NCBI GenBank assembly: GCA_964471155.1
Contig: CAYYFX010000007.1
Span: 1-64,000 of the forward strand
Direction of reading: 5' to 3'
Length of the DNA: 64,000 nucleotides
DNA from: CAYYFX01 sp964471155
GTDB lineage: Bacteria; ARS69
The notes under the pieces are model-generated. The model searched no databases. It was not told where the DNA came from and worked only from the letters and a program-made list of their open reading frames with translations. Of the stretch, positions 8,875-16,447 are shown one piece after another (the first letter of the stretch is position 1; every line of letters starts with the position of its first letter). Position numbers and translations under genes: made by a program.

Positions 8875-10320
8875 TCACGGGGCCACGTCGAAGGGCAGGC
8901 TCTCGACCGTGCCGGACAGGAGATCCGAGTTGTCCCGCACCTCCACGCGCAGCACGTGCCCGCCCAGCGTGAACAGCTCGAGATCCGTCTGCGGCTGCCC
9001 GACGAACGTCGTGAACGACCCCGGCGGGATCTCCTGATCGAACCACCAGCGGTACCGGAGGTCCGCCGGGTCGCTGTCGACGTCGAAGCCCTGGAACGTG
9101 AACCGCACGGGCGTGTTCGCGTGGATCACGCCGGTGGGAGGATCGATCGTCAGCGACGGACGACGGTTGAACGGCACCGCGGTCGGGAAGGTGGTCGCCG
9201 GGGAGCGCCCGTAGACGTCCCGCCCGCGGACCCGGAAGGTCAGGAACTCGTCGTCGTCCCGGTACGGGCGCGAGACGAGGCTGTCCGGGGTGACCCGGAT
9301 GCTGTCCGTGTTCGCGCACAGGTCCGTGGTGCTCCCGAAGATCGCCGCGTTCACGTCCCACGCGTAGGACACGATGGGCCCATCGACGTCCGTGCACTCC
9401 CAGCAGAAGGACACCGTCGACCCGAAGGGGATGGTGTCCTGCACGCCCGGCTGGGTCAGGTCGTGGGCCGTCACCAGCACCGAGTCCACGTCCGGGTCCG
9501 AGTCCAGCCACGTGATCTCCAGCCGGCTCACCAGGGACGTGGAATCGATCACGCACTTCGAGTCGAAGTTCGAGACGACCTCGAACAGCCCGCCGCTCCG
9601 GGAAACGGCGCCGGCATCGTCGTACGCGCGGACGATGAAGTCGTGGCGGCCGCTGGCCAGGGGTCCCACCGTCCGCACCGTGTCGTCCCGCGCGTGCTCC
9701 CGCGGCGACTCGGCATCCAGGATGGTCTCCCAGCGCACGACCTCCCCGTCCGCGTCCGATCCCGTCCAGATGAAGGTGATCGTGCTGTTCACGATGGTCG
9801 TGTCCCCGGGCGCCAGGCCGCGGAACGACCCCGCGGAGTTCGACACCTCGATCAGATCCGTGCGGAACTGCACGACCGGCGCGGCGGCGGTGAAGGCCTC
9901 GAACCGGAGCGAGTCCGGCGTGGGGTCCTCCTTGCCGAGGTTGTCCACGGCGCGCAGCAGGAAGAGGTGCGCCTCCGTCCCCACCTCGCCGGCCTGGAAG
10001 CGGAAGACGCTGTCCGTCTTCGTGGTGAACTTCCACGCGTTCTGCCCGAGGGTGTCGTCGATGGCGTAGCGGAACCCCGCGATCGTGCCGTCCCGGTCCT
10101 CGCCGCGCCAGAAGAGGTGCGCGCGATAGAACAGGTCCGTGGGATTCGCCGGATCCGGCGAGATCTCGGGACCGTCCGTGATGTAGGTCTCCGGCGGGAG
10201 GTTGCGGTCCACGGCCACGGTCTCGTCGCGCTCGCAGCCGAACACGAGGATGCCCCCCAAGACGACGACGGCCGCGGTGATCAGCGGCCGGGGAGCGGGA
10301 TTCTGACGCTGGAAGTCCAT
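8875..10320 (-). CDS. Lipoprotein with Ig-like domains
   Basis: 481 residues. The signal peptide AAVVVLGGILVFGC ends in a lipobox Cys near residue 29, followed by ERDE. The mature region repeats the module LFWRGEDRDGTIAGFRYAID and FIWTGSDADGEVVRWETILD (Gly-Glu/Ser-Asp-x-Asp-Gly), the same motif as in the next gene downstream, so the two are probably paralogous surface scaffolds. No enzyme motif is visible. A good sigma70-like promoter (TTGACA-N17-TAAGGT) lies 42-70 bases upstream, so this gene probably begins the transcript that continues into the next two exported-protein genes. Confidence 0.75.
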   Translation of the reverse strand: MDFQRQNPAPRPLITAAVVVLGGILVFGCERDETVAVDRNLPPETYITDGPEISPDPANPTDLFYRAHLFWRGEDRDGTIAGFRYAIDDTLGQNAWKFTTKTDSVFRFQAGEVGTEAHLFLLRAVDNLGKEDPTPDSLRFEAFTAAAPVVQFRTDLIEVSNSAGSFRGLAPGDTTIVNSTITFIWTGSDADGEVVRWETILDAESPREHARDDTVRTVGPLASGRHDFIVRAYDDAGAVSRSGGLFEVVSNFDSKCVIDSTSLVSRLEITWLDSDPDVDSVLVTAHDLTQPGVQDTIPFGSTVSFCWECTDVDGPIVSYAWDVNAAIFGSTTDLCANTDSIRVTPDSLVSRPYRDDDEFLTFRVRGRDVYGRSPATTFPTAVPFNRRPSLTIDPPTGVIHANTPVRFTFQGFDVDSDPADLRYRWWFDQEIPPGSFTTFVGQPQTDLELFTLGGHVLRVEVRDNSDLLSGTVESLPFDVAP

Positions 10321-10361
10321 GTCAATTCGTCAGTTACGGGTTCCGCCGGAAAAGCCTAGCT

Positions 10362-10390
10362 ACCTTAGCAAGAGATCGGGGAGGTGTCAA
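10362..10390 (-). promoter_or_regulatory. Sigma70-type promoter for the Ig-like lipoprotein run
   Basis: On the minus strand a perfect -35 TTGACA (10385-10390) is separated by exactly 17 bases from TAAGGT (10362-10367; 3 of 6 to consensus). It lies in the 148-base gap directly upstream of the lipoprotein start at 10320, in DNA that is less GC-rich than its surroundings. Confidence 0.55.
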
Positions 10391-10468
10391 CGATGCCAAG
10401 GTTCTCCCCGGCCAACCCAACTCCTTGTCCCGCAGCAAGTTGCCGGCACAGGCGCCGGCCGGACACCG

Positions 10469-12355
10469 CTACGGGATCGGGATCTGCACCTGCCACAGCC
10501 GGATCTCGCCGATGGCCCACGGGTCGTCGTCGAAGCCGATGTCCTCGAAGCCGTTGTCCGGGCAGTCCGCCAGGGCGACCACGATCCGGAGTTGGCCGGC
10601 GTCCGCTCCCGGCGCGAACCGGGGGTGGAACACGTTCCGTGCGCAGGCCAGGTTGCTGACGGACCCGGGCGTCTCCACGCGCACGGGCACGCCCTCCCGC
10701 GACCAGGTCTCGGAAGCCCCGGAGCCGCTGACCGCGAGCTTCTGGACGAAGAGGCCCCAGTTCCCGTCCACGTTCGACGCGTAGACGACGTAGCGCTTGC
10801 CCGCCGACGTCTCCGCCGACAGGGCCGGATTCTGGATCAGGGCGTCGCTGCCGAAGAGCTCGCTGAGCTGCACCTGGCCGCCGCCACCGAGGTCCAGCCG
10901 CCAGACCATGCCGAGATCCCCTTCGGCGCGCAGGCCGGGAAGCCCTCCGGCGAGCGCCGCGGGCGGGCGCGACCGCCCCGACGCCGAGGCGATCACCGCC
11001 GGCGCGCTCCGGCGCGGCGCCGGGCCCGGCGGCTGCGGGTACACGACCACGTGGGTGGTGTCTCCCGCGGGGATCACGACGGTGGTGTCCCACGGGGCCG
11101 AACCGAGGCGCTCCGCGCTGACCAGGTAGGTCTCCAGCGTCGGCGGCGCCGGCACGCCGCTCACGACGTCGTACGACAGCAGGCAGTTCCAGTCGCGCGA
11201 GTCGCCCGCATTGTTCAGCACCGTGCTCTGCGCGAAGTCGCCGCTGTCCACGAGGCCGTCGGCGCGGCTCCAGAAGACGGTGGTGTTCGGCAGCCCCGTC
11301 TCGATGCGCAGCGTGCCGCGCGCGATCGTGAAGTAGACCGAGATCGAGTCCGTGTCGCCGGGGCTCAGGGTCACCTGCCGCGTGATCGTGGTGTCGCAGT
11401 AGGTCTCCCGCGTGGAGTCCGCCAGGAAGCGCCCGTCCAGCCGCGCCCCCAGGATGAACGAGCCGCCTCCCCCCACCGGCAGGGACGTCAGCGTGACGGG
11501 GGTCCGCAGCGTGTCCGCGTTCTCGACGATGGGGTACGTGGGCGTGCCGCCCGGCGCCTGGTACAGGATGTACGCGTCCGTCGCCAGCGTCTCCGGCGGG
11601 GCCACCTCGTTGTCCACCTCGAACGCCTCGATGTACACGTTCGCCACGTTCTCGCGGCCGAGCGTGCCGAAGATGCCGCCGCCGTCCTCGAAGTCCGGAT
11701 GCCGGTCCACGAAGTCCTCGGTGGCCGCGTAGATGGGCGGGTTGAACGAGAGCTGCGTCTCGGCGCCGCCGCGCACCGCCGTCAGGTCCACGGCGAACAG
11801 CTTGTCGTCGCGGGTGAAGACCAGGCGGTCGTCCGACACCCACGTGGGATCCCGGCCGAGTCCGACGCGCTGCGCCGTGCCGACCGCCGGCGTGCCGCCC
11901 GGACCGGACGGCGGGACGACGGGCAGCGTCCACACCTCGAAGCGCCCCGACTCGTTCGTGTGGACGAACGCCAGCTCCATCCCCGACGGCGCCCAGCGCG
12001 GGTAGAAGTTGTCCCCGGAGCCCATCTCGTCCGCGGTGATCTGCCAGGAGACGTTCGCCGCGGGGTTGTCGGCGTCCACGACCCACACCAGCCAGAGGTC
12101 CTCGTCCGACTCGCGGTTCGCATCCGGCTGTCCCGGCGTCTTCTCCACGGTGCTGAACGCGATCAGGGACGCCGTGGTGGGGTGCGGCTCCGGGAACCGG
12201 CCGAGCCCCGCGGTGAGCTGGTCCCAGCCTTCGCAGTTGTCGCAGCCGGGAATGGGCGAGTCCTCGGAGCACGCCGAGAACGCGGCGAGCGCGGCCAGGA
12301 GGGCGAAACCGGAGACCTTCCGCAGCGGGGAAGGCATGGAAGGGCTCGGACGCAT
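10469..12355 (-). CDS. TolB-like (PD40/WD40-type) lipoprotein with PEGA-like domain
   Basis: 628 residues from ATG 12355 (GGGGAGG upstream); an alternative ATG lies at 12337. The signal peptide LLAALAAFSAC ends with a lipobox Cys and SEDSPIPGCDNC. Residues ~80-210 contain PD40/TolB-type strands: NFYPRWAPSGMELAFVHT, VGLGRDPTWVSDDRLVFTRD, DKLFAVDLT. A middle part (about 280-360, GSFILGARLDGRFLADST followed by TRQVTLSPGDTDSI) resembles a PEGA-type carbohydrate/peptide-binding domain. The C-terminus returns to propeller-like strands. A periplasmic or surface beta-propeller is inferred. A near-consensus promoter sits 73-101 bases upstream, so it is transcribed as its own unit ahead of the other lipoprotein genes. 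Confidence 0.75.
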   Translation of the reverse strand: MRPSPSMPSPLRKVSGFALLAALAAFSACSEDSPIPGCDNCEGWDQLTAGLGRFPEPHPTTASLIAFSTVEKTPGQPDANRESDEDLWLVWVVDADNPAANVSWQITADEMGSGDNFYPRWAPSGMELAFVHTNESGRFEVWTLPVVPPSGPGGTPAVGTAQRVGLGRDPTWVSDDRLVFTRDDKLFAVDLTAVRGGAETQLSFNPPIYAATEDFVDRHPDFEDGGGIFGTLGRENVANVYIEAFEVDNEVAPPETLATDAYILYQAPGGTPTYPIVENADTLRTPVTLTSLPVGGGGSFILGARLDGRFLADSTRETYCDTTITRQVTLSPGDTDSISVYFTIARGTLRIETGLPNTTVFWSRADGLVDSGDFAQSTVLNNAGDSRDWNCLLSYDVVSGVPAPPTLETYLVSAERLGSAPWDTTVVIPAGDTTHVVVYPQPPGPAPRRSAPAVIASASGRSRPPAALAGGLPGLRAEGDLGMVWRLDLGGGGQVQLSELFGSDALIQNPALSAETSAGKRYVVYASNVDGNWGLFVQKLAVSGSGASETWSREGVPVRVETPGSVSNLACARNVFHPRFAPGADAGQLRIVVALADCPDNGFEDIGFDDDPWAIGEIRLWQVQIPIP

Positions 12356-12427
12356 CGGGCCGGCCGCCTCCCCGGCCCGGAGGACCGGAGGAAGAAGAGT
12401 TGGAGAAAGCGAAGAAAAGCGGTCGTG

Positions 12428-12456
12428 ACTATAGGTCGGGGTCTCCGGGGTGTCAA
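12428..12456 (-). promoter_or_regulatory. Near-consensus sigma70 promoter (TTGACA-N17-TATAGT)
   Basis: Minus-strand -35 TTGACA (12451-12456, 6/6) and -10 TATAGT (12428-12433, 5/6) with a 17-base spacer. This is the best sigma70-type promoter found in the window. It would give a leader of about 65 bases before the TolB-like lipoprotein start at 12355. Confidence 0.75.
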
Positions 12457-12557
12457 GACGACGCCCGGCCCGCGGAACCGTCGAACTCTCTTGCTTCCAA
12501 GGACTTCGCTCACACGCCGATTCCCGATCCAGCCGCCCGCGGGCGTTCCCGACCCGC

Positions 12558-14846
12558 TCAGCCCGCCGGTGCCGGCGCGGCCGCCTCCCCGCCGCGATCC
12601 CGGTACTGCCGCATCCAGCCGGCCGCCGCGTCCGCGTCGCCCTTCCGTCCGGCGACCCCGGCCATCCCGCGGTATGCCTCCGGCGCGCGCGGATCCGCCG
12701 CGATCGCGCGGGCATAGGCGTCCTCCGCCTCGGCGATCCGGTTCCCGGCGAGCAGGATGTCGCCGAGGACGCGGTACGCCTCCGCGCACCGGCCGCCGCC
12801 GCGGAAGTACCGCTCCAGCCACGCCAGCGCCTCGTCCGTCCGCCCGCGCAGCCGGGCCAGCTCCGCGCGGCGGAACTCCTCGCCGGATGCGAAGCAGTCC
12901 TCGCCGCCGCGCGCGTCCGCCGCGTCGCGGGCGTCGAGGTACGCGCGGAGCCGCTCCGCCTGGGCGCGCGCCGGCGCGTGGTGCTCGTTCTCCCAGCGCC
13001 CGTCGTAGGCGAGCACCGAGTCCGCCTGCGCGCGCGCTTCGGCCCGCCGCCCCTCGGCCAGCAGCAACTCGGCCACCGCCGCGCGCGCGAGCAGGTACCG
13101 CGGCTCCAGCGCGACCGCGCGGCGGTACGCGGCCAGCGCCTCGTCGAACCGGCCGGTCTGCTCCAGCACGAGCCCGAGGTTGAACGGCGCGCGGTAGTAC
13201 TCCGGGTTCAGCGCCTCCGCGCGCGCGAGGTGCCCGAGCGCCTCGTCCAGGTCCCCCAGGCGCGCGAGGTCGATGCCGAGGTTCATGTGGCACTTGTCGT
13301 AGTCGGGATCGAGCGCCAGCGCCTCCCGGTAGTGCGCCACCGCGTCCGCGTAGCGTCCCTGGGAGTCCGCCACGATCCCCTGCCGGTAGATCACCTGCGC
13401 CACGCCCGCGTCCTCGTCCACGCCGTACACGTTCGCGTGCATCAGCAGCGCGGTGGCGGCCAGGCCGCCCGCCAGCGTCGCCGCCCGCGCGAGGCGCCGG
13501 TCGCGCACCGCGTCCCACGCGGCCAGCGCCGCGAGCGCCGCGAACGGCAGCAGTCCGGGCACGATCGGGATCCGGTACCGGTCCAGCACGAAGAACAGGA
13601 TGGTGGCGAACGAGTACGACGCCACGAAGACGTACGGCAGCGCCCACTCCCGGCGCCGCCGCCAGGCCAGGACCATCCCCACGATCGACAGCGCGCCCAC
13701 GAGGCCGAACGTCGGCACCGGGAGGCGCAGCGGCGCGGAGTAGCGCCGGAAGTAGTGGAAGTGCTCGATCTGCGGCACCTCGTACGCGCTCCAGAAGTGC
13801 ACGGTCTTCATCACCATCCGGGACAGGAAGGTCCCCGGGTGCTCCCGTGCGTAGCGCAGGGTCTCGTGCAGGAAGAAGGACGACACCTCGGTGTACGTCA
13901 GCGGGCGCCCCGCCACGCGCTCCGCCTCGGTGCGGCACTCCACGTCCTTCTGCAGATCCGCCGTGATCTTCTCCGTCGTCCCGTCCGGCCGCCTCACGTA
14001 CAGCACGGGGGTCTCGTGGCCGCCGGACGCCATCGGCCCGTTCCCGATGTAGAAGTTCAGGCCGCCGTTCGTCGTGATGAGGGCGGGATCGCCCGTGCGC
14101 CAGTTGTGGATCGTGGCCGGCGCGATGCCGGCGAGGATGCCCCCGCCGAACGAGAGGCCCGCGACGACCAGCGTGCGCACGGCCGGTCGCGCGAACGCGT
14201 GCGGTCGCCCCCACGCGCCGGCCAGCCACAGCAGCGCGGGGGGCGCGAAGAGCAACACGTTGCCGCGGCCGAGCGCGTCCAGTCCCACCACCACGCCCGC
14301 GGCGAGCGCCGTGCGCCACGACGCGCGCCGCGCCGCCTCGTGCAGCAGGAGCAGCGCGGCCGCCGTCATGAAGACGTTCAACGTGGGATAGATGATGGCC
14401 GTGACGTACGCGATCACCGGGCCGTACAGGGCGAGCAGCCCGGACGCCACGCACGCGAGGCGCGCGCCGCCGTAGCGCCGCGCGAACAGGTGCACGAGCG
14501 GCACGGTGGCCGCCGACACGACCACCTGCATCATGCGCACGGCATCCAGCGAATGTCCGATGACGGCGTACAACGCCGCGAGCACGTGCGGGTACAGGGG
14601 CCCCATGAAGTACGGGTCCTTCGCCTGCAGTCCTTCGCGCAGGATCCGCAGCGCCCACTCGTCGTAGTACTTCGCGTCCAGGCCGAGGAAGTCGAACCAC
14701 GGGTAGTGCGACGTGCTTTCCCAGTGCCACAGCCGCAGCGCCGCCGCCACGAGCACCGCGGCGGCGAGGAAGCGCTTCTCGACCGGCGTCCACGCGGGCA
14801 GGCGCGCGGCGCGATCCCCGGGGCCTCGCGCGGCGGCGGACGGCAT
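12558..14846 (-). CDS. GT39-like membrane glycosyltransferase with C-terminal TPR domain
   Basis: 762 residues. The N-terminal ~450 residues have the GT-C plan: a first helix, then a periplasmic loop with acidic residues (LDAKYYDEWALRILREG followed by MGPLYPHVLAALYA) typical of PMT/ArnT-type glycosyltransferases, then about ten membrane helices. Residues ~470-760 are TPR repeats (AVAHYREALALDPDYDKCHM, AYRRAVALEPRYLLARAAVA, AYARAIAADPRAPEAYRGMA). It would transfer a sugar from a polyprenyl-phosphate carrier to an acceptor outside the inner membrane, with the TPRs docking partners. The ATG lies 2 bases after the stop of the upstream phosphodiesterase gene, so the two are translationally coupled. 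Confidence 0.8.
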   Translation of the reverse strand: MPSAAARGPGDRAARLPAWTPVEKRFLAAAVLVAAALRLWHWESTSHYPWFDFLGLDAKYYDEWALRILREGLQAKDPYFMGPLYPHVLAALYAVIGHSLDAVRMMQVVVSAATVPLVHLFARRYGGARLACVASGLLALYGPVIAYVTAIIYPTLNVFMTAAALLLLHEAARRASWRTALAAGVVVGLDALGRGNVLLFAPPALLWLAGAWGRPHAFARPAVRTLVVAGLSFGGGILAGIAPATIHNWRTGDPALITTNGGLNFYIGNGPMASGGHETPVLYVRRPDGTTEKITADLQKDVECRTEAERVAGRPLTYTEVSSFFLHETLRYAREHPGTFLSRMVMKTVHFWSAYEVPQIEHFHYFRRYSAPLRLPVPTFGLVGALSIVGMVLAWRRRREWALPYVFVASYSFATILFFVLDRYRIPIVPGLLPFAALAALAAWDAVRDRRLARAATLAGGLAATALLMHANVYGVDEDAGVAQVIYRQGIVADSQGRYADAVAHYREALALDPDYDKCHMNLGIDLARLGDLDEALGHLARAEALNPEYYRAPFNLGLVLEQTGRFDEALAAYRRAVALEPRYLLARAAVAELLLAEGRRAEARAQADSVLAYDGRWENEHHAPARAQAERLRAYLDARDAADARGGEDCFASGEEFRRAELARLRGRTDEALAWLERYFRGGGRCAEAYRVLGDILLAGNRIAEAEDAYARAIAADPRAPEAYRGMAGVAGRKGDADAAAGWMRQYRDRGGEAAAPAPAG

Positions 14847-14848
14847 CG

Positions 14849-16366
14849 TCAGCGCAGGTAGCCCACGGCCCGGAGCTGCTCCGCGATGGCGGGATCCAGG
14901 GCCGCCCCCGTCTCGCCGGGGCGGCGCAGGCCCTCCGCCAGATCGCCCGTGAACACCATCGGGCGCTCCAGGAAGAACGATTCGGCGAACAGCTTGCGCG
15001 GGATGTTGTGGACGTAGCGGCGCGGGATGGGCTTGCCGGCGAGGTGCGTCACCATGGCGGCGAGGTCGCGGAGATCGATCGGCCGCACCTCCCCCGGCAC
15101 GATGGCCGGCCCGAGCGCCGCGAACACCCCGACGCGCCGGTGCCATCCGGAGAACGCGGTCGGCGGCAGCGGACCCACGAGCGGCCCGTCGGGGGTGCCC
15201 GGGAAGAACAGCAGGCCCTCGGCCTCGTCCGCCACCACGTCCGGTCCGATCGGCAGGCCGTAGCCCGGACCCTTCTCCCCGCGCACGTCGTACACGGCCG
15301 ACGCCACCGGCGTCCCGTCCTCGGTGCGCAGCCCGCGCAACTCCTCGACGAACGCCGCGCGCGCCGCGCTGTCCGCGGACGCGAGGTGGAAATCCCCGCC
15401 GAACAGGTTCCGGCTCTCCGCGCCTTCCGTCCCCCCGCCCAGCCGGGCGAGCACGGTCGCCTTCGACACGCCGGCGTAGGCGGGGCCGAACCCGTGGTCC
15501 GACACGATGAACAGCGTGGCCCGCTCCGGCAGCTTCGCGCGCACCTCGCCGAGCACGCGGTCGCACCACACGTACACGTCGCGCACCGCGGTCCTCAGCC
15601 GTTCGGGCGCGTCCGCGCGATACTGCGGGTGGCTGGGGTCGTGGAACCTCCACAGGTGGTGCTGGATCCGGTCCGGCACGGTGAACACGATGAACGACAC
15701 GTCGGGCCGCCGGTCGAACAGGAGCCCGAGTCCGATGCGCCGGCGGGCCTCCTCCATCGCCATCATCCGGTCCAGCCAAGCCTCCTCGGCGCCGGGCTGC
15801 GGCGGACCGAGCCACGCGTCGCGCTCGTATCCCTGCGCCACGATCTCCGCCTCCAGGTCCGGCGGGTAGGTGAGCGGCGCGCCTTCCGGATACGGGAAGC
15901 CGCCGATCATGAAGCCGTTCACCTCGTCCGGCGGCGTCGTGATCGGCACGTTCACGATCCCGACGGTCAGCGCGACCTCCGACAGATCCTGCCAGAAGGG
16001 CGGTACCAGCCGGCAGGTGGCGTCCACGAAGCGGCCGCGCGGGTTGCTCCCGGCGGGGATCCAGAAGCTCCAGACGCCGTGGGCCGACGGCGGCACGCCC
16101 GTGGCCACGGTCGTCCAGGCCGGCGGCGAGGTCATCGGGACCGTGGAGCGCAGATCGCCCATGGCGCCCTCGCGACGCAGCGCGGCGAAGTTCGGCAGGA
16201 GCCCCTGCTCCTCGTAGTCCGCGAGAAGGTCGGGCGAGAGGCCGTCGAATCCCAGGAGGAAGACCGGACCGGGCGCGCTCACGGGAACCGGATCGGGGCC
16301 GGAGCACCCGCACGCGACGGACAACGCCGCGAGCGCGAGGAGACGGGCGGACGTTCGCAGAAACAT
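14849..16366 (-). CDS. Alkaline-phosphatase-superfamily phosphodiesterase lipoprotein (type I PDE-like)
   Basis: 505 residues with lipoprotein signal ALAALSVACGCSG. Metal-site signatures of type I phosphodiesterase/nucleotide pyrophosphatases are visible: FLLGFDGLSPDLL (first metal Asp, residues ~36-48), TSPPAWTTVATGVPP (nucleophile Thr region, ~78-92), VPDRIQHHLW with Asp/His near residue 225, and FIVSDHGFGP (~285). It ends in IAEQLRAVGYLR, a tail shared with two other superfamily genes here. The exported enzyme probably cleaves or transfers phosphate or sulfate esters on a surface polymer or lipid. A plausible promoter (TTGTGA-N17-TAGGAT) lies 53-81 bases upstream, overlapping the stop codon of the YfhO-like gene. 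Confidence 0.85.
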   Translation of the reverse strand: MFLRTSARLLALAALSVACGCSGPDPVPVSAPGPVFLLGFDGLSPDLLADYEEQGLLPNFAALRREGAMGDLRSTVPMTSPPAWTTVATGVPPSAHGVWSFWIPAGSNPRGRFVDATCRLVPPFWQDLSEVALTVGIVNVPITTPPDEVNGFMIGGFPYPEGAPLTYPPDLEAEIVAQGYERDAWLGPPQPGAEEAWLDRMMAMEEARRRIGLGLLFDRRPDVSFIVFTVPDRIQHHLWRFHDPSHPQYRADAPERLRTAVRDVYVWCDRVLGEVRAKLPERATLFIVSDHGFGPAYAGVSKATVLARLGGGTEGAESRNLFGGDFHLASADSAARAAFVEELRGLRTEDGTPVASAVYDVRGEKGPGYGLPIGPDVVADEAEGLLFFPGTPDGPLVGPLPPTAFSGWHRRVGVFAALGPAIVPGEVRPIDLRDLAAMVTHLAGKPIPRRYVHNIPRKLFAESFFLERPMVFTGDLAEGLRRPGETGAALDPAIAEQLRAVGYLR

Positions 16367-16418
16367 GAGGTACTCCGGGCGCGCACCGGGGACGTCGAGG
16401 GAGGCGACTCGGCGAACG

Positions 16419-16447
16419 ATCCTAAGGGACCGCTCGCGGGGTCACAA
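16419..16447 (-). promoter_or_regulatory. Candidate promoter upstream of phosphodiesterase gene
   Basis: Minus-strand TTGTGA (16442-16447, 4/6) and TAGGAT (16419-16424, 4/6) with a 17-base spacer. The -35 box contains the TGA stop of the upstream YfhO-like gene, so the phosphodiesterase-GT39 pair could be transcribed separately from the rest of the glycan block. Confidence 0.4.

Noticed and set aside
4158..8972. A 1604-codon open frame on the plus strand
   Set aside because: It runs antisense to three well-supported minus-strand genes (the dehydrogenase and exported proteins) and has Arg/Gly/His-rich composition with no motifs; long shadow frames are normal in very GC-rich DNA.
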